Positions 35,291 to 47,724 of a stretch of DNA of 64,000 bases are shown here, in pieces. The stretch covers positions 13,840,001 to 13,904,000 of the forward strand of contig OX291545.1 of NCBI GenBank assembly GCA_946406115.1. Direction: 5' to 3'. How positions within the stretch are numbered: the stretch's first letter is position 1; the number at the start of each line of letters is the position of its first letter. The position numbers were made by a program, and so were the translations under genes. This stretch comes from Apoda limacodes (taxonomy: Eukaryota; Arthropoda; Insecta; Lepidoptera; Limacodidae). Under the pieces are notes generated by a model, which saw nothing but the letters and a program-made list of their open reading frames with translations, was not told the DNA's origin and did not search any database.

Positions 35291-37810
35291 CTTTTATATA
35301 ATCCTTTTTTTTTTGTAGATTCTCATATATTGAGACTATCGAGACAGTCACAAAATAAAAAAGGGAACTGTGATGACAATAATTTCGACACTAATATCAA
35401 TGCATAATTTAAATATTATGACAAGGTAGATAAATACATTAAAATTATAGGCCTAAAACCCTTTTAAGTAAAACTCAGTAACGTTTAGTCTTATGTATAT
35501 TGGATGTCTACGTATATCTGTAGGTTCAGTGTCGGATTTTGCAAATACAAATACTGCTACTCTTAAAGATTTAGAGGCTAAGTGCTGTGTGCACGTGCGC
35601 CTTCTAAGCGCTAAGTTTAGTACTTCCTATCATGGTGCTAGGTGCTGCCTCGTACTTTGGAATAAACTTTAGCCTTAGTTACCTGCTGCAGTATAGTGTA
35701 AAGATGCTTATCTTATTTTCATCAGACATCTGTACATTTTAAGTGTACATAATGCGAAATAGTGATTGGACGAAATTATATGAACTAAATTTCGAAATAA
35801 GAAATGTTTGGTATTAAAGGTTAGTACTACCATAGCTTATTTTATTTTCGTAGCTAGCGAAGGATTAAAGAGTGTTTGGTCATATCGCTTTTTTGATTTG
35901 CCACACTAAAATAATGAAATGGTCTAAAATATTTTTGAGTAATGTGTACAGTGATTTGAGGAATTTATTTTGCAACAAACTGCTATTTTAAGGTCATGTG
36001 GATTTCATAGCTGGTTTTCTATGTGCAAAAGGTTGTTGAGTGTCGGCAAGCTGCCTCGTTTCAGCTTGGGTAGAAATACTTTCGTATGTCTGTCCGGCTG
36101 TACTCCTATACAGTTCGCATTCCTCAACCGATTGTCGTGTCCTTTTGTGAGCAGGTTCGATAGTTATATGGATTTTTGTCGATTCAGTTTTTGCATTTTT
36201 TTTTAAATGGCGGAGATATGGGGTTATAACACGTAAAAAACTCATATTTCAGCCATTTTGAAAAATGTCACAAAACCTTAATAAGACCCAACTTTTTAAT
36301 CCGATAAAATTTTTGGGGGTGTGAGGGGTGGAAAATAAAAAAAACGCATATTTCCTGTGTCACATCAAATCAGTGCACGTTCAGTATTCAGTCTTAGGCT
36401 ATGAAAGGTCTACAGCTGACAAAGCCACTAGTATATATATGTTGTCATTCAAGTTATAATGAAAGCAATTATCGATTTGTATTTCCTTACATGTTGTCTG
36501 TCATCCAATTATTCTGAATTATGCAACAGTAATCCCTGTAAATTTTGCCGCATAGCAAACGTTTAGCATATTAATATCTGCGCTAAGCTAAGCGGATCAC
36601 GGCGTCGACGGAGCCACTGAACACAGCCTATGACGTATGGCGCGGATCTGCAAAGTGCGGTTAATGAAATATCCGTGGCGAGAATGAAACAGACACCACT
36701 ATCAATCACAGGTGACACGCTGCTCCTCGCCATTTGATCATCACTCATGTAATACACTTGTGGTTTTTCATATTTGTTTTGCGAATGTTTCCTCGGACAG
36801 GATCAATCTGCCGAGGATTGTCAAGAATTATACTTCACAAATATGTGTTTTATTTTTTCAGAAGACGAAGTTTTTTATTTAACCATTTTATGGCCTGCAT
36901 TTTTAAAGCTGATGTAAGATTTTTTTTGTTTAAAAGGTTTTGTTGAGGATCTCATCATGAAATCTTGTTTCAGGCCAGGAAATGTGACGTTTTTGTGTAT
37001 GTGGATGGGTAGCAATACGCTGGGACTTCGTCTCCGTTTCTTATAGAACCCTAAAATGAACAATTGAATAGATGTAAAAAAGCCGTAGGTGTCTGTGTTT
37101 ATTTTGAAATGTTTTATTCTGTTTGCATTTCAAAACTTATAATCCCGTGAATTACTAGAAAAACGAGACGCCACGACGGTAAGTAGTGAAAAATAAGATA
37201 AGATTTTAATTAAAGAACATAATTCAGTGTCCTTCCAGTTTTTCTTCACTTCTTAGTTAACAAGTTTTGAATTTTTTGTTGCTATTACCTACTTATATAT
37301 CGCATTTTATTTAAATCATTAAACACGATTGCAAAGCTAAAAAAATTAGTTGATTTATTTTATATAATGAAGACACCATTAGGTACATAAGTTTTGGATT
37401 AGCTTAGTTTTATGTCCTTGAAGTTTCATCTTGAGTGGTTTATGAGATGAGTTACAGAACTTTGTAGAATTTGGTAGTTTATTGCTGTTCTAGAGTTTGA
37501 GATCTTTAAGTTAAATGTCATCGCACTGTACTGCCTACCTAATTTGTTATAATTTTATAAATTATTTTACTTTCTAACATCAGTTTAAAATCCTATGAAA
37601 ATAAATTTAACCTATACTGAAGTGAAATGCTTCGTATTTCTTACCCACGTTCATATATTATTTGCAAAAAGTCACTGTAGGTAGTACTATTAAAAATAGT
37701 CTATTTATTTTCAACTCAAAAATACTAAAATAACAAATAAAAATAACGCTTCTTCAGCAATGAATTTTACCTATATAAGGGGTAGCTAGAACCTTTTTCT
37801 TTACTTACTT
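35291..37810. other. Unassigned non-coding DNA
   Basis: No exon found. A GC-balanced patch at 36585-36720 (cggatcacggcgtcgacgga) is not assigned. Several open frames cross 35970-37060 but show only low-complexity aromatic-rich sequence. Confidence 0.4.
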
Positions 37811-37921
37811 TTTGTCACACTCATTCTATTACCAGAATAAAAGCGTGTTATATCGGACAGCAGTTGAGAAAAAGTTAGAGTGTGACACGTTTTATTTTGG
37901 TAATAGAATGAGTTTGACAAA
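37811..37921. repeat. Long hairpin (37-38-bp arms), MITE-like
   Basis: The left arm 37811-37848 begins tttgtcacactcattctatt. The right arm 37885-37921 ends with its inverse (aatagaatgagtttgacaaa). The arms differ by two mismatches and one bulged base, and a 36-nt loop separates them. This fits the end of a small foldback transposable element or a hairpin RNA. No target-site duplication could be fixed. Confidence 0.85.
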
Positions 37922-37949
37922 TAAAGGTTATAGTTACATACAACATTGT

Positions 37950-38215
37950 TGCCCCCGGGTTCGTCGGCGAACGCACGGACCCACCTCATATACGAGGTAT
38001 CAAAGAGTGCCGGGGCGCTTCTCGCCCTTACTCTATCGCAATCGCGTAATGGGGAACTCCCCTTCTGGCGCTGACTCACCTTCGGGTTCTAGGCTCACGC
38101 TGGTCGAAGGGACGACCCCAAGAGCGACAACCCAAGCCGAGACTCCCCCCGCGGGAAGCTCTTGAGCAATGGGCGCTATATGGGCTGATACTCTTTCAGA
38201 GTATGGCCGCCCGTC
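37950..38215. other. GC-rich block beside the hairpin
   Basis: Markedly GC-richer than its flanks (gcccccgggttcgtcggcga, 'actccccccgcgggaagctc'). Open frames run through on both strands, the minus frame including 'SPLRDCDRVRARSAPALFDT' and 'YMRWVRAFADEPGGNNVV'. I think this is part of a dispersed lepidopteran element that includes the neighbouring hairpin, but I cannot name it. Confidence 0.45.
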
Positions 38216-38624
38216 TGTCCGCAGCTTAGCTCTTAGTACTAGAATGCTGTAATTCTGTGTACATATTTACATACATATTATATACATATAATAATCGCGC
38301 CGACAAAGTGGTAAATAAAAACTCGGAAAACATGTTTAAAAATACAAAGATATCTATTAAAAATCCTTAATAATAATAATTCCTAAATTGATAACAATGT
38401 TTACGTCCGAATAAAGCATTGGGGTGGTCGGCGCTTAATAGTACGGGGTTTGAACAGAATCGGTTCATAAGTTTTTTAAATATCCTCAAAATTTCTCATT
38501 CTATAGAACCCTATCCTGATGCGTAACGTAAACGACACGCACTTAGCTGGTTTTTATGAATGAATTCAGACTACCATGCAAAAATACTAAGAAAATTTTG
38601 AACATATATTGTACAAAAAATGTT
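38216..38624. other. Unassigned non-coding DNA
   Basis: AT-rich; nothing recognised. Confidence 0.4.
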
Positions 38625-38739
38625 CATATGTTTCGGGCTTATCACGATTGGATTTGTTGAGTTTTCGATGTTTCGGCACAGTTAGAAGCGCCGTGTCGGG
38701 AACCCAACAAATCCAATCGTGATAAGCCCGAAACATATG
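38625..38739. repeat. Perfect 35-bp inverted repeat with 45-nt loop
   Basis: The left arm 38625-38659 (begins catatgtttcgggcttatca) is exactly complementary to the right arm 38705-38739 (ends gataagcccgaaacatatg). The loop 38660-38704 itself contains a partial pairing, cggcac with gtgtcg (one G-U). The outer stem is perfect over all 35 positions. It lies on the 3' side of the LINE tail at 38840-39290 and may be part of that element's 3' UTR, or an independent foldback sequence. Confidence 0.93.
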
Positions 38740-38839
38740 ACATATGAACATTTTGATAAAACCGCAAAAGTCTAAAAATTTTTTTATAAATAAAAAAATT
38801 AAAAAAAAAAATATTTCGACCAACTAGGAGCATTTGCTC

Positions 38840-39290
38840 ATACACATTTATTAGTATCAGAACATATCTTAAGAGCTAATGTTAGTAGTACACATATAAA
38901 AACGGTTTGTAGATTTTTGTTTTTCATTATGTGAGCCATCGAAGAGTGGTTCACATAATGAAAATCCAGCCTAGTCGACAACAGCTTCAGGATGGTGTTG
39001 GTGCTGGTATTAAGTCTGCATGCCAGAGATGTGCTCCAGATAGATAGATGCATAGAAGCAATCTACATGTGCCTCAGCGAACATCCCCGAAGCGCTGCAA
39101 CGTCTAGGCAGCCCCATCAACACCCTGAATGCATTGTTGTATTGGACCCTCAGGGCGATAAACTGTTTTTGCGTGTAACAAACCCAAAGGCTGCTCGTGT
39201 AAAAAGATGTTAGGTAAGCTCGGAATAAAGTTATTTTGACTCCTCTCGAGCAACGAGCAAACATGCGAGCTATCATGTTAGCACGCACAG
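38840..39290 (-). mobile_element. LINE C-terminal fragment (third family)
   Basis: A minus-strand frame from 39288 encodes 'MRANMIARMFARCSRGVKIT', 'LFRAYLTSFYTSSLWVCYTQ', 'ALRVQYNNAFRVLMGLPRRC' and 'SASGMFAEAHVDCFYASIYL'. I recognise this as the C-terminal domain after the RT of a LINE family common in Lepidoptera. A stop or frame change follows, and a further tail continues toward 38840 (LNTSTNTILKLLSTRLD). No catalytic RT core is present. A small 18-bp hairpin sits in this tail at 38921-38964. Confidence 0.75.
38921..38964. repeat. 18-bp stem, 8-nt loop hairpin
   Basis: The arms 38921-38938 (ttttcattatgtgagcca) and 38947-38964 (tggttcacataatgaaaa) pair with one mismatch, which is a G-U pair in the RNA form. 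It lies within the LINE tail. Confidence 0.88.
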
Positions 39291-39888
39291 ACAGCGCCCT
39301 ACGTTCCTTTTCAATGTCTGTATTGTCCCTCTGTATTTATTGTACTAATCAAGCAAAATAACTTTACAATTTAATTTCCTGTATATATTATAAAATTAAC
39401 ATTGTCGTTCCCATCTTCATAAACAGGTATATGAATTGAGTATTATATTAGTTATTCATACATGTCTTCTGAAGTTTCCGTTTTAAGTGTTTTGAGTGTG
39501 TACAAATTCGTAGAACTTAGTTTGCTCAGGAATGTTTGAGATATTGTTATAATTATTCTGATATAACAGACATATAGAATCAGGTACAATCATGTAGAAT
39601 CAAGTGTATAGACTGGCTACAAAATGTTGGCACTTAATGAGACTGTGAAACTATTTGTTTTGTATATGTATGTAATAATAATAATGTTTATTTTCCACGT
39701 ATAAATACATTTTTCAATAATATGGAGTCACGTGCCTTTTTAAACATATTAAGGTATATGGGACAGGAGCCCAAACTAGGTAGGCCTGTTTTATGTGTCT
39801 CCTGGCTCCATCTCTCGGTAATTTCCATTTTTTTTTTTCAAAATTTTGACATTTATATGCATATTGCACGGCTCATATGGAGTAAGGT
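39291..39888. other. Unassigned non-coding DNA
   Basis: No exon. Around 39680-39830 the layout (a short 'aataataataatgtttattt' stretch, then 'gacaggagcccaaactaggt') looks like the inverted 3' end of a LINE or SINE, but I could not match it to another copy here. Confidence 0.4.
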
Positions 39889-39920
39889 GTGAGTGTGTGT
39901 GTATGTGCTTGTGTGGGTGC

Positions 39921-40015
<95 letters not shown>

Positions 40016-40016
40016 C

Positions 40017-40047
<31 letters not shown>

Positions 40048-40078
40048 CATGTGTGTGTGTGTATGTACATGTGCGAGT
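39889..40078. repeat. (GT)n microsatellite with GC interruptions
   Basis: Nearly continuous GT repeats over about 170 bp, with two GCGCGC interruptions (about 39919-39934 and 40008-40017) and a 'gtgggtgggtgcatg' tail. The reading frames across it (poly Cys-Val or His-Thr) are meaningless. Confidence 0.97.
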
Positions 40079-40324
40079 ACAAAGCTATATTTTATTTTTA
40101 AATATAGGTTATATATTTTTTGATAGCACCAAAAATAAATTTTCGGTTTCTTCATATCTTAGTTTCAAAAGCCAGTTTTTTACTGAAAGTACACATCATT
40201 TTCTTACTGATAAAAATTTTATATCGCTAAAGAGATCTAGATTGCGGTATAACTTGGGTTTGAAAAAACAGACTTTAAGGATGAGTCTTTGGGCTCTTTC
40301 AAGAAGTGATTTAAGTCAAAGTCA

Positions 40325-41405
40325 AAATGTTTTATTCAAATAAGGATTTTACAATCACTTTTGAATCGTCAAAGTTATGAAATATTATTTCTTGAAATCC
40401 GGTTCACAATGTTGTTGATTTCTACCGAGAAGAATCCGGCAAGAAACTCGATAGTTACTCTTTTAAAAAAATCATAAAAACTAAAAATACAATCAATGTT
40501 TTAAATAAAAATTTTAAGCTGTACAATTTTATATTATTTCCATTTCAATTTGGTGTACCTATGCATCTTGGAATTGAGCATCTTCAGTCCCAAGGATTTT
40601 TATCATCTACATAGTCTGAAATATTGTATTATGCTTTTTTACAAAGTACTTCTTAGATAAAAGATTTAAATTTACTTATTGATAGCTTTTGAATATTATT
40701 GGGAACTTTGTTGTGAAAGTGTATACATTGCCCCATAAAACAGTTACTTATTTTGTGTAGACGTGTATCATGCACCAACAGCTTATTTTTACTTCTAGTA
40801 TTTACCTTGTGAACGTCACTTTTCTTACTGAAACTATTGATATTTTTATGTACATATAAAAGATTTTCATATATGTACTGCTACGCTAAAGTTTACATTT
40901 TACTTCCCTAAACCTATCCCTCAGAGATATCCTAGATCCTAATTTATAAATAGCACGAATTGCCCTTTTTTGTAACAAAAATATTGTATTTACATCAGCA
41001 GCGCTACCCCACATTAGGATACTATATGTCATTAAACTATGGAAATAGCTGAAATATACTATTTTTGCAGTGTCGACATCGGTCAATTGTCTTATTTTCT
41101 TGATCAATTTACTAGTGCCAACCCAAGAGGAGGTACAAGAAAGCAATGGAGACCGTTTTCATTAAATCAGTACTTGCAATATGCCAGAGGTTTTTATAGA
41201 AATATATAAGCTTTCTAATTTTTTTGGACAATTTATTGATGTGAGCTGAAAACGAAAAATTGTTATCAATAGTGATGCCTAAGTATTCAATTTAATCAAT
41301 TTTTGCAATAGGTGAACATGAACGACATGCAAATGTATTTAATGCGCATGAACGGGTGGTATTTTTAGAGTTTGTAATTACTGAACGAGGGAGTTTCGAA
41401 TGGAA
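40325..41405 (-). mobile_element. LINE family K, 5'-truncated copy
   Basis: From 41405 downwards the minus strand gives 'SCALNTFACRSC', then 'EYLGITIDNNFSFSAHINKL', then 'LTDVDTAKIVYFSYFHSLMT', 'YSILMWGSAADVNTIFLLQK' and 'SRISLRDRFRE'. After frame changes come 'INSFSKKSDVHKVNTRSKNK' and 'LLVHDTRLHKISNCF'. The 3' end at 40325 carries the complement of a TTGACTTTGACTT tail. The catalytic RT core is missing. This is the best preserved family K copy; others are at 6510-7405, 41781-41850 and 61285-61370. Confidence 0.88.
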
Positions 41406-41437
41406 AACTATATATATTTAGTTTAGTGAGGGAATAC

Positions 41438-41602
<165 letters not shown>

Positions 41603-41780
41603 TTTAATCTGACTCTCTCTCACGATGTCACATTTGTATGTTTTGCTCGTTGCAGTTGTAACTATTACTTTATTTTTTAAAATATTCCACCCCGAGATTG
41701 TTCTTTCCATCCATCGCAGCTAGTACCTCTTCATCTTTTCCCCTGAGAGCCAACAACATCAGGTATATATAGATTAGACA

Positions 41781-41850
41781 TGACAAATAAGGATTTTTCA
41801 CTAAACCTTCTAAATCGTCAAAACTATAATATGCTATTCTTTGACAAATA
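41781..41850 (-). mobile_element. LINE family K, 3' tip
   Basis: The sequence 'caaataaggatttttcacta', then 'ctaaatcgtcaaaactataa' and 'tatgctattctttgac', is a diverged match to the 3' end of family K at 40338-40400. Only the terminal 70 bp or so are present. Confidence 0.65.
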
Positions 41851-42867
41851 TTTTAATAATATCTTTAAAAATTCTTTAAAAAAATTCGACCTTTGGCTAT
41901 TCTGATATTTACCTTCCTATATGTGCAATTTTCAAAGGAAACTGTCTCAATACATAAACGTGTTAGTTTACATACTCAATTTTCCCCTTGCGTGAACCCC
42001 ACCACAATATTGGCTCGTTTTTTATAATTTGTGTTTTGTAAGTATTCATATATAGGGCTTCTCTTTGTCTTCTTAATAATTTTCTCTAAGTGTCAGTATT
42101 GTATTCGAACATACATTACCAAATATGTGAGCATAATTGCGTCTTCAAAAAAACTTTATATTAAAGTTAACCTTAATTTCTTGCATCATATTTATACAAT
42201 TCGAAATAATTAGCGTTACTGTATTCATCAAAATTGTATCACCTTGCATGTACCCTATATATATAGTTTTTTTGATAAATTACGGATTTCATATACAAGT
42301 TGTTTAACAGAGCAGGTATCATTTAGGCGTAGTGTGGAACAATATAGTCTAAGTGGTCACGTCCGTGCCGTAACTTTTTGCTAACGTCATCACGTCAGAC
42401 ATAGAAATAGTGAGTGAACAACGTGATCGCAATCGCAACAATTAATTTAGCCTGTGTGTAACTACCAAGCTAAGGAAAATATTACTTTTTCAATTATCTT
42501 GTTTTGTATAGTTTGTTATTAATTTTTGGCCTGCTAATTAAGGTTCATATAAAGGCATTGATACATGATACAATTTATTACGTATCGTTTATTTGTTTAT
42601 TTTTTAATTTCTATTTATAATTATATTTTCGAATTTTTATTTTATTTGGTTTAATTTTTTTAATTACTTAAAAGGTCTGAGTCTCTTATCTGAGTATTAA
42701 TAACGCCTGATGATAATTTTATTTGGTTGATGTTTTTCATAGCAAAACGATATATAAAAATGCGTGTCGCCGTGTCAGCTCTGACATGCGACTGGAGATT
42801 ACTCTTAAAGTGCGATTGTCCTAGACTCTCAATATCATCTGAGATCAGAGTGCTTGTCACGTACAGT
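41851..42867. other. Unassigned non-coding DNA
   Basis: AT-rich; no exon recognised. Confidence 0.4.
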
Positions 42868-42959
42868 CAAACGAGTCCAAACTTGACGGGGTTGCGTCGT
42901 TTCGTTACAGAGAAGTCCAACGAGCCATAACTCGATGGAGTTGCGTTGTTTCATTAGAG
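42868..42959. repeat. Diverged direct repeat, about 50-bp period
   Basis: Two units at 42868-42911 and 42917-42959 share 'acgagtccaaacttgacggg' or 'acgagccataactcgatgga' followed by 'gttgcgtcgttt' or its variant. The wording resembles a dispersed repeat that I have seen in butterfly introns. Confidence 0.75.
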
Positions 42960-43091
42960 TTCACGTAGCCCCCTTCCTACTTGTCAGTACGTATACATTG
43001 ATTTTAAATCTCTGACTATGGTTTATTTAATTACAAGAAGTATAAAACCTATAAAAGGTTAGTACCTGGGGACCGAGCTTTGCTCGTTTTT

Positions 43092-43169
43092 TTAACAACG
43101 CCATCTATTGTCAAGTAGCTTTAGTGTCGCTTAACAACGCCATCTATTGTCTAGTAGCTTTAGTGTTTC
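43092..43169. repeat. 39-bp tandem duplication
   Basis: Two near-identical units, 43092-43130 and 43131-43169, containing 'ttaacaacgccatctattgt' and 'agtagctttagtgt'. They follow a 'gaccgagctttgctcg' phrase that often occurs in lepidopteran repeats. Confidence 0.9.
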
Positions 43170-46100
43170 TGTGTCGGTAAAAACAATAGTCTAGTCTACT
43201 CACCTATAGATGTCAGAAAGAGAGTCATATTTTTCAGTTTATCATTGCCTGAAAACACGGATGAAACGACGTTTTCTAAAATTGAAATGTAGCTGAATAT
43301 AATACATATATATAATATATATATATATACATATTTACAAGAATTGCTCGTTTAAAGGTATTAGGTCACAACAAATTTGAGAACGCTGAGACGTTTTTGA
43401 CCATGACACACCTAGGTTTTTTTCCGCCGCTCCATCGGCAGATAAGGCTGAATAATTATCCTTAGAGGCGTATCTGTAGCGCAACCAGCTTAACGAAAAT
43501 CAATATATAATACGTTTATTTTATTTTAGTTACATAAAAATCTGTTCCGCTTACCGCCTACAGTTATTCATGTAGATTCAGGTGGTATTTTTTGTTTTTT
43601 TTTTTGTTAACTGATCAATTAGATATCATATTTCTAAATAAATTTAGTTTATTGATTTTATGGTGTTAAGCAATAACTTAAATGTAATATTTTTGATGGT
43701 TTTTGAAAAATTTATACCATTCTTTAAATAATTTATATGTATAATGTAAATAATTTTAAATGTATAATTTATATTAGTTATTGCAATAGTTGAATAATAA
43801 TTAACGATGAAAAACCAACAAAATGTTGGTTGTCTACCTGATTTCATATTTGTTATACATGTTCTTACTCGAGTTTACGGCTCGGCCTTTAAAAAGTACT
43901 ATTATTTTGAGATGAGGGCAACTAAAATATTAATGCAGTTACTGTATGTTTCCGTAAATTAACTGTATTTAAAATAAACGTTTTTGTGTAAACCGTAGCT
44001 GTGTGATTTTATTTATATTATTATTTCTCTTAAGTGTTTGTCTGCCATATCCTTTTACTTGAATAAATAAGAGCTCGTCTTTTAGCTAAATAATTTGCAT
44101 CACGTAGTTCGGTGCTCAGTAGTTTCGACAGATACGAATGGACATTTCCACTTATGAAGCTATATTCGTATGCACCCCCAACTGACGTTTTGTTTACGCT
44201 AGTTTGCAGAGTAATAATACTCGGGCTACTTTCAGAGAAAATTTAGGGCGAGCGCACACAAAAAAATAAAATAGACTAAAGACTGTCTTACAATATCTCA
44301 GGACATATTGTAAAGAATATCGTAAATGTCATTATTATCAAAAGACTTTATTAACTACCTTACTACCTATCAATAATGTAAATCGATTCAATTGTAGAAA
44401 TCAATCAAAATCTGCATGTGAAAATAAAAATAACATAAACGCGATCAACTTGAAATATTTACATTCGACTGAGAAAATATAAATCTAACAAGCTCAAAAA
44501 TGTGTATTTGTTATGCTTCTTGACTAATTGTCATAACTTTAACAATAACCTTCCTATTTATAACTCGGTTTAGGACTTTGTTAAGACTTCTGGCGTCCAG
44601 CTTTGGAGCACAGCCAAGAAAATAAATTACTGTGCTTACACATTCTACTTCCTGCGATAAGCGCAATATCGTTTATCAAGAACTTTACAATTTACGACGA
44701 CCTAAACTTACAGCCTGCTGAACGGCTAACACTTCGCCCTAATTATTTGGCTAAAAAGGTGTTTGATACATCCCATACAGCGAAGAAGCTTTGAAGAAAG
44801 GGAAGTTCAGGCCACAGCTTCTTATCTCCTAAAAACAATGTCTCTCAATAAATTCGCTTAGAGTTATTAGACTGATTGCGTGTTTTAAAACAAACAAAAA
44901 TTATTGAGTAAAGCGAGAAACAACGTCTTATCGTCCACACTGCGGCGGCAAGGCAGAGCGGAATTGTCTAAAGATAGTTTAGTCTAAGGTATGCGTCCGC
45001 TTATTCGACCTGAGGTTTTAATTGCATATTCAGTAAAATATAAAAACTACTAAAACTCCTGCATTTGTCTATTTTACTTCTATAGTAAAATGGGTTATCA
45101 TATGAATCAAAGTCACAGTCGGTCATATATAAATGTCAAAGCAAAAAATGAGTCACAAAAGGTTTTCGGCATGCAATCGCTGCATGATGCAGTAGTTATT
45201 CCATCATCAGTCAAGATGACAGATATTTTTTCGTAAGAAAGGCCCGACGGCGGCGAGGCGCCGACTCTGCATCGTTTATCATCGAACTTGCCGCAAATGT
45301 GTTGGATCTCTTACTTATGAATATTGTAATACTAAAAAAAACTACTAATGTACCAATACGTAATACTATGTATTTCATCATGATTAATACGCAAAAATTT
45401 ACTTTTAACTTTTATTATGTATGTATTTCTTCACGGTTTTTATTCTCAGAAGGGGGCAACCTGTAGCTGGGCACACCCTTACATCGCAATGTGGGGCACC
45501 CCGCTTTTCATATACCACTTTAGTCCTCCATGACAGGGGGTGACCCTATTGCGGCAACATTGTTTCTGTCAAGATGCAGTGTATCTGGACTAAGATGGCT
45601 TAGTATAAATATGTCCCATACGCCAATAATTACCAGCTTTAAAGTAACAAGTGTAAAAGGAAAGACGAGGGACAGAATAATATACTCGATTTGTCAGTTC
45701 TAGACAAACTATTAGAAGTAAGTCAGTATTCGACAGGGCCACAGGATTTTATATGGTAAGAAACAAAAGTAGTTACATTAATGTTCTTGTTTGTTGTGTT
45801 TGGACGGGAATACTTTTAAAGTTAGTAAGTTTCATGATTTATAACCCTAATAGCTTTAACCAGCATCTCCGCCCGAACTGAATTTGGTTATCGCAATGGG
45901 ATTTCTACTAAGAAGCAAGCTGTAGCTATAGTTTTTATCGTGGAATCAGGTTGTAGTTATTCCTTAGGGAATAAAAAGTAGCTTACGTCCTACTGCGTCT
46001 CTTCGACTATCCTAGTGCAAAATTTTAGCTCAATTTTATTGGATGTAGCGTTACGACGTAAAAGAAAGACAAACGATCAAAAAATTCACTTCCGCATATA

Positions 46101-47656
46101 TAATATTAGTATGAATGCATTGTTAAGGCGACCAATCTTTCAATATTTGCATGTATATATGTATTTGGTGTAAGTAATTTATCTATATGGGTGTCGGCCC
46201 TAAGAAAATTGGTTTCAGTTCATACAAATATTTTTATTTTATTGATGTCGTCTCATAAAATATTGAGATTAATAAATTTATATTAGCTATTCAAAACAGA
46301 TGGTGCTGCGCTACATCATTATCTTGGTTGTTATAAAAAGCTAAAATATTGATGATGACAAATAGCATTTCACAATATAAGCATTTTTTTCCGCGCGAAG
46401 TTATCACAGTCGAAAATGCGGAAGACGGAGGGGCAAATGCTCGGTCGCCTAGGTACTTTATCTGAATGCCAATGATTAACAGTTTATATAGAAAAGTGTA
46501 AACGTTTTAGGTAATCGTCCAGTTTTCCATTCATGTATAAAATTGTATTTTGAGACCCGTTTCATTGAATGTCATCTAAAGCATTTTTTAGTTTTAATTG
46601 CAAGGTGTGCTGTAAAAAATTGTCTGATTCGCTATTTTAGTTTTTACAATTCTGGTAAGTATTAAAAGTTTCATAACGTATTTGTCAGGCTTTCCATATT
46701 GTATTCTAGTCATAGAAATTCTTATATTCATCTGACATGCCCGTTCTCTTCGGAACCGAATTTATCGAAAACGTAGGTTGCACGAGCGGAATATCAAATG
46801 CAACCTTTTGGAGACCGGTAACATGAAATGAGAAAGAGTTTCATGTGTTCTCTAATACATATGCTTAGACATAGTCACATTCGATTTTTATATAATTCGT
46901 TCTCTTAAAAAAAAATCTCAATAAAACATATATTTGAAAGTACATATATACATACAATAACCATATATTATTCGTAATTTGTAGTGAATACATGTAGTAG
47001 GAAACGAATAAAGCAGCGGCAATGCAGGTTGGAAATCTTCGTCGTCAGCTGTACGTGCGGGTGTACCGCGTCGAGCTCGCTTCTACGCCGTAGCGGTCGG
47101 TGTGCCGTAGTCTCGCTACGCTCTAGAATCGCTACGTTGTAGCCTCTCTCGACTTGCCCCCACGTTTATTATCGAGTGATTGCATGTCTGCGTGATCCGA
47201 CTTGCCAACCTTAGCTATTTCGTGTTCTTGCCTCAAAATTAGCTTCTTTTATTTCTAGTTTATGGTCCGTGGTCGTGGTACGATTAATGCATGAAAGACG
47301 AGTTTTTTTATTGATAAATCGATCGGAGTAAGGTACGAATTCTTTATTTAATGTATCGGAATTAGAACTTTGATGGTGTCTTTTAACGGTATTATTTACA
47401 CTCACTATAATCGAATTTTTATTTACTTTCGATTGTTGGAACGGAATGTACTATATATAACCTATAAACCCGAAGAGAACACATTATTATATTTATTGTA
47501 CTACTGATCTGGTCTGATGATGGAGATGGAAGGTGACCACAGGATCTTCGCTGTGGCGAACAGAGTCCTAGCGAGTTTAGGCTTGTTAGAATTGTCTTGA
47601 TTGTTCAAAATTGGTTCCTATTTTGCGACTAATCGATTTATAGTTCTTTTAAAAAA
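43170..47656. other. Unassigned non-coding DNA with repeat traces
   Basis: No exon was supported. A TA-rich run lies at about 43300-43335. A GC-richer block lies at 45445-45600 (gcaacctgtagctgggcaca). A dispersed-repeat end, 'atataatattagtatgaatg', lies near 46098. A patch at 47040-47160 contains several 'gctacg'/'cgtagc' words in both orientations. None could be assigned a function. Confidence 0.4.
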
Positions 47657-47715
47657 GCGGTCACCACAGCCAATGGACGCTTGCAACACCAGGGCGTCAC
47701 TCGCGTGTTGCCGAC
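47657..47715 (-). mobile_element. LINE family J, 3' UTR scrap
   Basis: Contains 'gcggtcaccacagccaatgg' and 'cgcttgcaacaccagggcgt' in the orientation of a minus-strand family J 3' UTR. It is immediately followed by a plus-strand family J piece, forming a head-to-head pair. Confidence 0.8.
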
Positions 47716-47724
47716 TATTTTAAG

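Noticed and set aside
36734..36946. Phe-rich frame resembling a small membrane protein
   Set aside because: The aromatic runs come from T-rich sequence. No homology, splice sites or partner exon are visible.
39846..40343. 165-codon frame across the GT array
   Set aside because: It is poly Cys-Val produced by a GT microsatellite, with no coding meaning.
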